Source: Acanthosepion esculentum
Lineage: Eukaryota > Mollusca > Cephalopoda > Sepiida > Sepiidae
Assembly (NCBI GenBank): GCA_964036315.1
Contig: CAXIWW010000817.1
Coordinates: 4,189,501-4,253,500, forward strand
DNA: 64,000 nucleotides
Direction of reading: 5' to 3'
Made by a program: the position numbers and the translations under genes. Positions 1 to 12,900 of this stretch are shown here, in pieces; position 1 is the first letter of the stretch, and each line of letters begins with the position of its first letter. Below the pieces are notes generated by a model. It was not told the DNA's origin, searched no databases, and saw only the letters and a list, made by a program, of their open reading frames with translations.

Positions 1-910
1 GCAAATAGTGCCCCCCCAATGAAAAAAAACACTATGAATGTATACAAATACATGTTTATATAAAAACGTGCGAAGAAGACCAGTTGATAGCAAAAGGGCC
101 AACAGCACCACAGTTGATAGCAAAAGTGCCAACAGCTGTTAGCAAAAGTGCCAACAGCTGATAGAAATAGTGCCAACAGCACCACAGTACCAACTAGTCC
201 TAGGTATGACTATAAACTACATCTGACAGCAAGGCTTTTGATCACAAAGGGTCCCAGGTATGAGCAAATATTGACCCCCCACTAAAAAAAAAACAATATG
301 AAAGTATAAAAATACATGTTTATATAAAAACTTGCGAACAACACCAGTTGATAGCAAAAGTGCCAACAGCACCACAGCTGATAGCAAAAGTGCCAACAGC
401 TGATAGCAAAAGTGCCAACAGCTGATAGCAAAAGTGCCAACAGCTGATAGCAAAAGTGCCAACAGCTGATAGCAAAAGTGCCAACAGATTATACCAAAGT
501 GCCAACAGCTGATAGCAAAAGTGCCAATAGCTGATTGCAAAAGTGCCAACAGCTGATAGCAAAAGTGCAAACAGCTGATAGCTAAAGTGCCAACAGCTGA
601 TAGAAAAAGTGCGAACAGCACCACAGTGCCAACTAGTCCTAGGTATGATTATAAACTACATCTGACAGGAAGGCTTCTGATCACAAAGTGTCCCAGCTAT
701 GAGAAAATAGTGACCCCCCACTAAAAAAAAACACTATGAATGTATAAATATACATGTTTATCTAAAAACTTGCGAACGAAAACAGTTGATAGCAAATGTG
801 CCAACAGCCCCACAGCTGATAGCAGAAGTGCCAACAGCTGATAGCAAAAGTCCCAACAGCTGATAGCAAAAGTGCCAACAGCTGATAGCAAAAGTGCCAA
901 CAGCACCACA
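1..910 (+). repeat. Partial third copy of the 3-unit module that opens the 4.8-kb duplication
   Basis: CCTAGG-type anchors lie near 201, 640 and 924. The sequence from 1 matches the stretches starting at 2,203 and 6,997 (offsets 2,202 and 6,996). All three share a distinctive first unit: GTATACAAATAC in the AT-rich dyad, ACGTGCGAAGAAGACC in place of the usual TTGCGAACAACACC, and an AAAAGGGCC 22-mer. The unit of 439 bp equals the one at 7,197-7,636, while the copy at 2,403-2,820 has one 22-mer fewer. Similarity to those copies stops near 911, where this copy continues into different units. Confidence 0.85.
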
Positions 911-2139
911 GTGCCAATAGTCCTAGGTATGACTATAAACTACATCTGACAGCAAGGCTTCTGATCACGAAGGGTCCCAGCTATTAGCACATAGTGACCC
1001 CCCACTAAAAAAAAAACACTATGAAATAATAAAAATAGATGTTTATATAAAAACTTCCGAACAACACCAGTTGATAGCAAAAGTGCCAACAGCACCACAG
1101 CTGGTAGCAAAAGTGCCAACAGCTGATAGCAAAAGTTCCAACAGCACCACAGCTGATACCAAAAGTGCCAAAAGCTGATAGCAAAAGTGCCAACAGCTGA
1201 TAGCACAAGTGCCAGCAGCTGATACCAAAAGTGCCAACAGCACCACAGTGCCAACCATTCCTAGGTATGATTATAAACTACATCTGACAGCAAGGCTTCT
1301 GATCACAAAGGGTCCTAGCTATGAGCAAGTAGTGACCCCCCACTAAAAAAAAAACACTATGAAAGTATAAAAATACATGTTTGTATAAAAACTTTCGAAC
1401 AACACCAGTTGATTGCAAAAGTGCCAACAGGACCACAGCGGATAGCAAAAGTGCCAACAGCTGATAGCAAAAGTGCCAACAGCTGATAGCAAAAGTGCCA
1501 AAAGCTGTTAGCAAAAGTGCCAACAGCTGATAGCAAACGTGCCAACAGATGATAGCAAAAGTTCCAACAGCTGATAGCAAAAGTGCCAAAATCTGATAGC
1601 AAAAGTGCCAACAGCTGATAGCAAAAGTGCCAACAGCTGATAGCAAAAGTGCCAAAAGATTATACCAAAGTGCCAACAGCTGATAGCAAAAGTGCCAATA
1701 GCTGATTGCAAAATTGCCAAAAGCTGATAGCAAAAGGGCCAAAAGCTGATAGTAAAAGTGCCAACAGCTGATAGCAAAAGTGCCAAAAGCTGTTACCAAA
1801 AGTGCCAACAGCTGATAGCAAACGTGCCAAAAGATGATAGCAAAAGTGCCAACAGCTGATAGCAAAAGTGCCAAAAGCTGATTGCAAAAGTGCCAACAGC
1901 TGATAGCAAAAGTTCCAACAGCTGATAGCAAAAGTGCCAAAAGATTATACCAAAGTGCCAACAGCTGATAGCAAAAGTGCCAATAGCTGATTGCAAAAGT
2001 GCCAACAGCTGATAGCAAAAGTGCAAACAGCTGATAGCAAAAGTGCCAACAGCTGATAACAAAAGTGCCAAAAGCTGATAGCAAAAGTGCCAACAGCTGA
2101 TAGCAAAAGTGCCAACAGCACCACATTCCCAACTAGTCC
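911..2139 (+). repeat. Divergent units of 338 and 878 bp
   Basis: Anchors are near 924, 1,262 and 2,140. The block at 924 reads CCAATAGTCCTAGG, lacking three bases of the usual CCAACTAGTCC. The second unit is the longest in the window because of its 22-bp run. This part has no order-matched copy elsewhere in the window, although its individual 22-mer variants do recur. Confidence 0.85.
1407..2116 (+). repeat. Longest 22-bp run in the left arm (about 32 copies)
   Basis: About 710 bp of consecutive 22-mers, between AACAACACCAG and AACAGCACCACA. It contains an internal duplication of about 285 bp: the rare variant TAGCAAACGTGCC occurs at about 1,531 and 1,816, and AGATTATACCAAAGTGCC at about 1,646 and 1,931. 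The spacing is 13 x 22 minus 1, because the ATTATACC member is a 21-bp variant. Copies of the same 21-bp variant mark other units in the first 9 kb. Confidence 0.9.
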
Positions 2140-5100
2140 TAGGTATGACTATAAACTACATCTGACAGCAAGGCTTCTGATCACAAAGGGTCCCAGCTAT
2201 GAGCAAATAGTGCCCCCCCAATGAAAAAAAACACTATGAATGTATACAAATACATGTTTATATAAAAACGTGCGAAGAAGACCAGTTGATAGCAAAAGGG
2301 CCAACAGCACCACAGTTGATAGCAAAAGTGCCAACAGCTGTTAGCAAAAGTGCCAACAGCTGATAGAAATAGTGCCAACAGCACCACAGTACCAACTAGT
2401 CCTAGGTATGACTATAAACTACATCTGACAGCAAGGCTTTTGATCACAAAGGGTCCCAGGTATGAGCAAATATTGACCCCCCACTAAAAAAAAAACAATA
2501 TGAAAGTATAAAAATACATGTTTATATAAAAACTTGCGAACAACACCAGTTGATAGCAAAAGTGCCAACAGCACCACAGCTGATAGCAAAAGTGCCAACA
2601 GCTGATAGCAAAAGTGCCAACAGCTGATAGCAAAAGTGCCAACAGCTGATAGCAAAAGTGCCAACAGATTATACCAAAGTGCCAACAGCTGATAGCAAAA
2701 GTGCCAATAGCTGATTGCAAAAGTGCCAACAGCTGATAGCAAAAGTGCAAACAGCTGATAGCTAAAGTGCCAACAGCTGATAGAAAAAGTGCGAACAGCA
2801 CCACAGTGCCAACTAGTCCTAGGTATGATTATAAACTACATCTGACAGGAAGGCTTCTGATCACAAAGTGTCCCAGCTATGAGAAAATAGTGACCCCCCA
2901 CTAAAAAAAAACACTATGAATGTATAAATATACATGTTTATCTAAAAACTTGCGAACGAAAACAGTTGATAGCAAATGTGCCAACAGCCCCACAGCTGAT
3001 AGCAGAAGTGCCAACAGCTGATAGCAAAAGTCCCAACAGCTGATAGCAAAAGTGCCAACAGCTGATAGCAAAAGTGCCAACAGCACCACATTGCCAACTA
3101 ATCCTAGGTATGATTATAAACTACATCTGACAGCAAGGCTTCTGATCACAAAGGGTCCCAGCAATGAGCAAATAGTGACCCCCCACTAAAAAAAACACTA
3201 TGAATGTATAAAAATACATGTTTATATAAAAACTTGCGAACAACACCAGTTGATAGCAAAAGTGCCAACAGCCCCACAGCTGATAGCAAAAGTGCAAACA
3301 GCTGATAGCAAAAGTGCCAACAGCTGATAACAAAAGTGCCAAAAGCTGATAGCAAAAGTGCCAACAGCTGATAGCAAAAGTGCCAACAGCACCACATTCC
3401 CAACTAGTCCTAGGTATGATTATAAACTACATCTGACAGCAAGGCTTCTGATCACAAAGTGTCCCAGCTATGAGCAAATAGTGACCCCCCAATGAAAAAA
3501 AACACTATGAATGTATACAAATACATGTTTATATAAAAACGTGCGAAGAAGACCAGTTGATAGCAAAAGGGCCAACAGCACCACAGTTGATAGCAAAAGT
3601 GCCAACAGCTGTTAGCAAAAGTGCCAACAGCTGATAGAAATAGTGCCAACAGCACCACAGTACCAACTAGTCCTAGGTATGACTATAAACTACATCTGAC
3701 AGCAAGGCTTTTGATCACAAAGGGTCCCAGGTATGAGCAAATATTGACCCCCCACTAAAAAAAAAACAATATGAAAGTATAAAAATACATGTTTATATAA
3801 AAACTTGCGAACAACACCAGTTGATAGCAAAAGTGCCAACAGCACCACAGCTGATAGCAAAAGTGCCAACAGCTGATAGCAAAAGTGCCAACAGCTGATA
3901 GCAAAAGTGCCAACAGCTGATAGCAAAAGTGCCAACAGATTATACCAAAGTGCCAACAGCTGATAGCAAAAGTGCCAATAGCTGATTGAAAAAGTGCCAA
4001 CAGCTGATAGCAAAAGTGCAAACAGCTGATAGCTAAAGTGCCAACAGCTGATAGAAAAAGTGCGAACAGCACCACAGTGCCAACTAGTCCTAGGTATGAT
4101 TATAAACTACATCTGACAGCAAGGCTTCTGATCACAAAGTGTCCCAGCTATGAGAAAATAGTGACCCCCCCCACTAAAGAAAAACACTATGAATGTATAA
4201 ATATACATGTTTATCTAAAAACTTGCGAACGAAAACAGTTGATAGCAAATGTGCCAACAGCCCCACAGCTGATAGCAGAAGTGCCAACAGCTGATAGCAA
4301 AAGTGCCAACAGCTGATAGCAAAAGTGCCAACAGCTGATAGCAAAAGTGCCAACAGCACCACATTGCCAACTAATCATAGGTATGATTATAAACTACATC
4401 TGACAGCAAGGCTTCTGATCACAAAGGGTCCCAGCAATGAGCAAATAGTGACCCCCCACTAAAAAAAACATTATGAATGTATAAAAATACATGTTTATAT
4501 AAAAACTTGCGAACAACACCAGTTGATAGCAAAAGTGCCAACAGCCCCACAGCTGATAGCAAAAGTGCCAACAGCTGATAGCAAAAGTGCCAACAGCTGA
4601 TAGCAAAAGTGCCAACAGCTGATAGCAAATGTGCCAACAGCACCACATTGCCAACTAGTCCTAGGTATGATTATAAACTACACCTGACAGCAAGGCTTCT
4701 GATCACAAAGGGTCCCAGCTATGAGCAAATAGTGACCCCCCACTAAGAAAAACACTATGAATGTATAAATATACATGTTTATATAAAAACTTGCGAACAA
4801 CACCAGTTGATAGCAAAAGTGCCAACAGCACCACAGCTGATAGCAAAAGTGCCAACAGCTGATAGCAAAAGTGCCAACAGCTGATAGCAATAGTGCCAAC
4901 AGCACCACAGTGCCAACTAGTCCTAGGTATGACTTTAAACTACATCTGACAGCAAGGCTTCTAATCACAAAGGGTCCCAGCTATGAGCAAATAGTGACCC
5001 CCCACTAAGAAAAAAACACTATGAAATTATAAAAATACATGTTTATATAAAAACTTGCGAACAACACCAGTTGATAGCGTGCCAACAGCTGATAGCAAAA

Positions 5101-6933
5101 GTGCCAACAGCTGATAGCAAAGGTGACAACAGCTGATAGCAAAAGTGCCAACAGCTGATAGCAAAAGTGCCAACAGCACCACAGTGCCAACTAGTCCTAG
5201 GTATGACTATAAACTACATCAGACAGCCAGGCTTCTGATCACAAAAGGTCCCAGCTATGAGCAAATAGTGACCCCCCACTAAAAAAATACACGATGAAAG
5301 TATAAAAATATATGTTTATATAAAAACTTGCGAACAACACCAGTTGATAGCAAAAGTGCCAATAGCACCACAGCTGATAGCAAAAGTGCCAACAGCTGAT
5401 AGCAAAAGTGCCAACAGCTGATACTTAAAGTGCAAACAGCTGATAGCAAAAGTGCCAACAGCTGATAGCAAAAGTGCCGACAGCATCACATTGCCAACTA
5501 GTCCTAGGTATGACTATAAACTACATTTGACAGCGAGGCTTCTGATCAGAAAGAGTCCAAGCTATGAGCAAATAGTGACCCCCCACTAAAAAAAAAACAC
5601 TATGAAAGTATAAAAATACATGTTTATATAAAAACTTGCTAACAACATCAGTTGAAAGCAAAAGTGCCAATAGCACAACAGCTGATAGCAAAAGTGCCAA
5701 CAGCTCATAGCAAAAGTGCCAACAGCTGATACCATAAGTGCCAACAGATCATAGCAAAAGTGCCAACAGCTCATAGCAAAAGTGCCAACAGCACCACAGT
5801 GCCAACTAGTCCTAGGTATGATATAAACTACATCTGACAGCAAGAATTCTGATCACAAAGGGCCCCAGCTATTAGCATATAGTTACCCCGCAACTAAAAA
5901 AAAACACTATGAAAGTATAAAAATACATGTTTATATAAAAACTTGCGAACAACACCAGTTGATAGCAAAAGTGCCAACAGCACCACAGCTGATAGCAAAA
6001 GTCCCAACAGCTGATAGCAAAAGTGCCAGCAGCTGATAACAAAAGTTCCAACAGCTGATAGCAAAAGTGCCAACAGCTGATAGCAGAAGTGCCAGCAGCA
6101 CCACAGTGCCAATTAGTCCTAGGTATGACTATAAAATACATCTGACAGCAAGGCTTCTCATCACAAAGGGTCCCAGCTATGAGCAAATAGTGACACCCCA
6201 CTAAAAAAAAAAAGACTATGAAAGTATAAAAATACATGTTTATATAAAAACTTGCGAACAACACCAGTTGATAGCAAAAGTGCCAACAGCACCACAGCTG
6301 ATAGCAAAAGTGCCAACAGCTGATAGCAAAAGTGCCAGCAGCTGATAACAAAAGTGCCAAAAGCTGAAAGCAAAAGTGCCAACAGCTGATAGCAAAAGTG
6401 CCATCAGCTGATAATAAAAGTGCCAACAGATGATAGCAAAAGTGCCAACAGCTGATAGCAAAAGTGCCAACAGCTGATAATAAAAGTGCCAACAGATGAC
6501 ACCAAAATTGCCAACAGCGGATAGCAAAATGCCAGGGGCTGATAGCAAATGTGCCAACAGCTGATAGCAAAAGTGCCAACAGCTAATACTCAAAGTGCCA
6601 AAAGCTGATAGCAAAAGTGCCAACAGCTGATAGCAAAAGTGCCAACAGCACCACAGTGCCAACTAATCCTAGGTATGAATATAAACTACATCTGACAGCA
6701 AGGCTTCTGATCACAAAGTGTCCCAGCTGTGAGCAAATAGTGACCCCCCACTAAAAAAAATACACTATGAAAGTATAAAAATACATTTTTATATAAAAAC
6801 ATGCGAACAACACCAGTTGATAGCAAAAGTGCCAACAGCACCACAGCTGATAAAAAAAGTGTCAACAGCTGATAGCAAAAGTGCCAACAGCTGATAGCAA
6901 AAGTGCCAACAGCACCACATTCCCAACTAGTCC
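2140..6933 (+). repeat. Segmental duplication, copy A (4,794 bp, 15 units)
   Basis: Anchors: 2140, 2403, 2820, 3105, 3411, 3674, 4091, 4378, 4662, 4924, 5198, 5505, 5813, 6120, 6670, with the next at 6934. The unit-length series is 263, 417, 285, 306, 263, 417, 287, 284, 262, 274, 307, 308, 307, 550, 264. The same series, with small edits, follows immediately in 6,934-13,382. Inside copy A the first four units (1,271 bp) are themselves followed by a close relative (263, 417, 287, 284), so this copy already contains an older tandem duplication. Confidence 0.9.
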
Positions 6934-9900
6934 TAGGTATGACTATAAACTACATCTGACAGCAAGGCTTTTGATCACAAAGGGTCCCAGCTATGAGCAA
7001 ATAGTGCCCCCCCAATGAAAAAAAACACTATGAATGTATACAAATACATGTTTATATAAAAACGTGCGAAGAAGACCAGTTGATAGCAAAAGGGCCAACA
7101 GCACCACAGTTGATAGCAAAAGTGCCAACAGCTGTTAGCAAAAGTGCCAACAGCTGATAGAAATAGTGCCAACAGCACCACAGTACCAACTAGTCCTAGG
7201 TATGACTATAAACTACATCTGACAGCAAGGCTTTTGATCACAAAGGGTCCCAGGTATGAGCAAATATTGACCCCCCACTAAAAAAAAAACAATATGAAAG
7301 TATAAAAATACATGTTTATATAAAAACTTGCGAACAACACCAGTTGATAGCAAAAGTGCCAACAGCACCACAGCTGATAGCAAAAGTGCCAACAGCTGAT
7401 AGCAAAAGTGCCAACAGCTGATAGCAAAAGTGCCAACAGCTGATAGCAAAAGTGCCAACAGCTGATAGCAAAAGTGCCAACAGATTATACCAAAGTGCCA
7501 ACAGCTGATAGCAAAAGTGCCAATAGCTGATTGCAAAAGTGCCAACAGCTGATAGCAAAAGTGCAAACAGCTGATAGCTAAAGTGCCAACAGCTGATAGA
7601 AAAAGTGCGAACAGCACCACAGTGCCAACTAGTCCTAGGTATGATTATAAACTACATCTGACAGCAAGGCTTCTGATCACAAAGTGTCCCAGCTATGAGA
7701 AAATAGTGACCCCCCACTAAAAAAAAACACTATGAATGTATAAATATACATGTTTATCTAAAAACTTGCGAACGAAAACAGTTGATAGCAAATGTGCCAA
7801 CAGCCCCACAGCTGATAGCAGAAGTGCCAACAGCTGATAGCAAAAGTCCCAACAGCTGATAGCAAAAGTGCCAACAGCTGATAGCAAAAGTGCCAACAGC
7901 ACCACATTACCAACTAATCCTAGGTATGATTATAAACTACATCTGACAGCAAGGCTTCTGATCACAAAGGGTCCCAGCAATGAGCAAATAGTGACCCCCC
8001 ACTAAAAAAAACACTATGAATGTATAAAAATACATGTTTATATAAAAACTTGCGAACAACACCAGTTGATAGCAAAAGTGCCAACAGCCCCACAGCTGAT
8101 AGCAAAAGTGCAAACAGCTGATAGCAAAAGTGCCAACAGCTGATAACAAAAGTGCCAAAAGCTGATAGCAAAAGTGCCAACAGCTGATAGCAAAAGTGCC
8201 AACAGCACCACATTCCCAACTAGTCCTAGGTATGATTATAAACTACATCTGACAGCAAGGCTTCTGATCACAAAGGGTCCCAGCTATGAGCAAATAGTGA
8301 CCCCCCAATGAAAAAAAACACTATGAATGTATACAAATACATGTTTATATAAAAACGTGCGAAGAAGACCAGTTGATAGCAAAAGGGCCAACAGCACCAC
8401 AGTTGATAGCAAAAGTGCCAACAGCTGTTAGCAAAAGTGCCAACAGCTGATAGAAATAGTGCCAACAGCACCACAGTACCAACTAGTCCTAGGTATGACT
8501 ATAAACTACATCTGACAGCAAGGCTTTTGATCACAAAGGGTCCCAGGTATGAGCAAATATTGACCCCCCACTAAAAAAAAAACAATATGAAAGTATAAAA
8601 ATACATGTTTATATAAAAACTTGCGAACAACACCAGTTGATAGCAAAAGTGCCAACAGCACCACAGCTGATAGCAAAAGTGCCAACAGCTGATAGCAAAA
8701 GTGCCAACAGCTGATAGCAAAAGTGCCAACAGCTGATAGCAAAAGTGCCAACAGATTATACCAAAGTGCCAACAGCTGATAGCAAAAGTGCCAATAGCTG
8801 ATTGAAAAAGTGCCAACAGCTGATAGCAAAAGTGCAAACAGCTGATAGCTAAAGTGCCAACAGCTGATAGAAAAAGTGCGAACAGCACCACAGTGCCAAC
8901 TAGTCCTAGGTATGATTATAAACTACATCTGACAGCAAGGCTTCTGATCACAAAGTGTCCCAGCTATGAGAAAATAGTGACCCCCCCACTAAAGAAAAAC
9001 ACTATGAATGTATAAATATACATGTTTATCTAAAAACTTGCGAACGAAAACAGTTGATAGCAAATGTGCCAACAGCCCCACAGCTGATAGCAGAAGTGCC
9101 AACAGCTGATAGCAAAAGTGCCAACAGCTGATAGCAAAAGTGCCAACAGCTGATAGCAAAAGTGCCAACAGCACCACATTGCCAACTAATCATAGGTATG
9201 ATTATAAACTACATCTGACAGCAAGGCTTCTGATCACAAAGGGTCCCAGCAATGAGCAAATAGTGACCCCCCACTAAAAAAAACACTATGAATGTATAAA
9301 AATACATGTTTATATAAAAACTTGCGAACAACACCAGTTGATAGCAAAAGTGCCAACAGCCCCACAGCTGATAGCAAAAGTGCCAACAGCTGATAGCAAA
9401 AGTGCCAACAGCTGATAGCAAAAGTGCCAACAGCTGATAGCAAATGTGCCAACAGCACCACATTGCCAACTAGTCCTAGGTATGATTATAAACTACACCT
9501 GACAGCAAGGCTTCTGATCACAAAGGGTCCCAGCTATGAGCAAATAGTGACCCCCCACTAAAAAAAACACTATGAATGTATAAATATACATGTTTATATA
9601 AAAACTTGCGAACAACACCAGTTGATAGCAAAAGTGCCAACAGCACCACAGCTGATAGCAAAAGTGCCAACAGCTGATAGCAAAAGTGCCAACAGCTGAT
9701 AGCAATAGTGCCAACAGCACCACAGTGCCAACTAGTCCTAGGTATGACTTTAAACTACATCTGACAGCAAGGCTTCTAATCACAAAGGGTCCCAGCTATG
9801 AGCAAATAGTGACCCCCCACTAAGAAAAAAAACACTATGAAATTATAAAAATACATGTTTATATAAAAACTTGCGAACAACACCAGTTGATAGCGTGCCA

Positions 9901-12900
9901 ACAGCTGATAGCAAAAGTGCCAACAGCTGATAGCAAAGGTGACAACAGCTGATAGCAAAAGTGCCAACAGCTGATAGCAAAAGTGCCAACAGCACCACAG
10001 TGCCAACTAGTCCTAGGTATGACTATAAACTACATCAGACAGCCAGGCTTCTGATCACAAAAGGTCCCAGCTATGAGCAAATAGTGACCCCCCACTAAAA
10101 AAATACACGATGAAAGTATAAAAATATATGTTTATATAAAAACTTGCGAACAACACCAGTTGATAGCAAAAGTGCCAATAGCACCACAGCTGATAGCAAA
10201 AGTGCCAACAGCTGATAGCAAAAGTGCCAACAGCTGATACTTAAAGTGCAAACAGCTCATAGCAAAAGTGCCAACAGCTGATAGCAAAAGTGCCAACAGC
10301 TGATAATAAAAGTGCCAACAGCTGATAGCAAAAGTGCCAACAGCTGATAGCAAAAGTGCCAACAGCTGATAGCAAAAGTGCCGACAGCATCACATTGCCA
10401 ACTAGTCCTAGGTATGACTATAAACTACATTTGACAGCGAGGCTTCTGATCAGAAAGAGTCCAAGCTATGAGCAAATAGTGACCCCCCACTAAAAAAAAA
10501 ACACTATGAAAGTATAAAAATACATGTTTATATAAAAACTTGCGAACAACATCAGTTGAAAGCAAAAGTGCCAATAGCACAACAGCTGATAGCAAAAGTG
10601 CCAACAGCTCATAGCAAAAGTGCCAACAGCTGATACCAAAAGTGCCAACAGATCATAGCAAAAGTGCCAACAGCTCATAGCAAAAGTGCCAACAGCACCA
10701 CAGTGCCAACTAGTCCTAGGTATGATATAAACTACATCTGACAGCAAGAATTCTGATCACAAAGGGTCCCAGCAATGAGCAAATAGTGACCCCCCACTAA
10801 AAAAAACACTATGAATGTATAAAAATACATGTTTATATAAAAACTTGCGAAAAACACCAGTTGATAGCAAAAGTGCCAACAGCCCCACAGCTGATAGCAA
10901 AAGTGCCAACAGCTGATAGCAAAAGTGCCAACAGCTGATAGCAAAAGTGCCAACAGCTGATAGCAAATGTGCCAACAGCACCACATTGCCAACTAGTCCT
11001 AGGTATCATTATAAACTACACCTGACAGCAAGGCTTCTGATCACAAAGGGTCCCAGCTATGAGCAAATAGTGACCCCCCACTAAAAAAAACACTATGAAT
11101 GTATAAATATACATATTTATATAAAAACTTGCGAACAACACCAGTTGATAGCAAAAGTGCCAACAGCACCACAGCTGATAGCAAAAGTGCCAACAGCTGA
11201 TAGCAAAAGTGCCAACAGCTGATAGCAATAGTGCCAACAGCACCACAGTGCCAACTAGTCCTAGGTATGACTTTAAACTACATCTGACAGCAAGGCTTCT
11301 CATCACAAAGGGTCCCAGCTATGAGCAAATAGTGACCCCCCACTAAGAAAAAAAACACTATGAAATTATAAAAATACATGTTTATATAAAAACTTGCGAA
11401 CAACACCAGTTGATAGCGTGCCAACAGCTGATAGCAAAAGTGCCAACAGCTGATAGCAAAGGTGACAACAGCTGATAGCAAAAGTGCCAACAGCTGATAG
11501 CAAAAGTGCCAACAGCACCACAGTGCCAACTAGTCCTAGGTATGACTATAAACTACATCAGACAGCCAGGCTTCTGATCACAAAAGGTCCCAGCTATGAG
11601 CAAATAGTGACCCCCCACTAAAAAAATACACGATGAAAGTATAAAAATATATGTTTATATAAAAACTTGCGAACAACACCAGTTGATAGCAAAAGTGCCA
11701 ATAGCACCACAGCTGATAGCAAAAGTGCCAACAGCTGATAGCAAAAGTGCCAACAGCTGATACTTAAAGTGCAAACAGCTCATAGCAAAAGTGCCAACAG
11801 CTGATAGCAAAAGTGCCAACAGCTGATAATAAAAGTGCCAACAGATGATAGCAAAAGTGCCAACAGCTGATAGCAAAAGTGCCAACAGCTGATAGCAAAA
11901 GTGCCAACAGCTGATAGCAAAAGTGCCGACAGCATCACATTGCCAACTAGTCCTAGGTATGACTATAAACTACATTTGACAGCGAGGCTTCTGATCAGAA
12001 AGAGTCCAAGCTATGAGCAAATAGTGACCCCCCACTAAAAAAAAAACACTATGAAAGTATAAAAATACATGTTTATATAAAAACTTGCGAACAACATCAG
12101 TTGAAAGCAAAAGTGCCAATAGCACAACAGCTGATAGCAAAAGTGCCAACAGCTCATAGCAAAAGTGCCAACAGCTGATACCATAAGTGCCAACAGATCA
12201 TAGCAAAAGTGCCAACAGCTCATAGCAAAAGTGCCAACAGCACCACAGTGCCAACTAGTCCTAGGTATGATATAAACTACATCTGACAGCAAGAATTCTG
12301 ATCACAAAGGGCCCCAGCTATTAGCAAATAGTTACCCCGCAACTAAAAAAAAACACTATGAAAGTATAAAAATACATGTTTATATAAAAACTTGCGAACA
12401 ACACCAGTTGATAGCAAAAGTGCCAACAGCACCACAGCTGATAGCAAAAGTCCCAACAGCTGATAGCAAAAGTGCCAGCAGCTGATAACAAAAGTTCCAA
12501 CAGCTGATAGCAAAAGTGCCAACAGCTGATAGCAGAAGTGCCAGCAGCACCACAGTGCCAATTAGTCCTAGGTATGACTATAAAATACATCTGACAGCAA
12601 GGCTTCTCATCACAAAGGGTCCCAGCTATGAGCAAATAGTGACACCCCACTAAAAAAAAAAAGACTATGAAAGTATAAAAATACATGTTTATATAAAAAC
12701 TTGCGAACAACACCAGTTGATAGCAAAAGTGCCAACAGCACCACAGCTGATAGCAAAAGTGCCAACAGCTGATAGCAAAAGTGCCAGCAGCTGATAACAA
12801 AAGTGCCAAAAGCTGAAAGCAAAAGTGCCAACAGCTGATAGCAAAAGTGCCATCAGCTGATAATAAAAGTGCCAACAGATGATAGCAAAAGTGCCAACAG

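Noticed and set aside
1278..2132. 284-codon open frame on the minus strand, and the many similar frames along both arms
   Set aside because: Repetition of a stop-free 22-bp unit in all three frames explains them. They always follow the T-rich strand, overlap each other in several frames, begin at arbitrary ATG codons within repeats and run into the conserved block in different frames. No recognisable domain.
4038..4316. Plus-strand frames in the left arm with a hydrophilic product (beginning MPTADRKSANS), also at 13,966, 17,698, 24,365 and 26,300
   Set aside because: The A-rich strand of the 22-mer has TGA and TAG in CTGATAG; these frames survive only through a block and a few variant 22-mers, and are copied along with modules. 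Nothing suggests coding.
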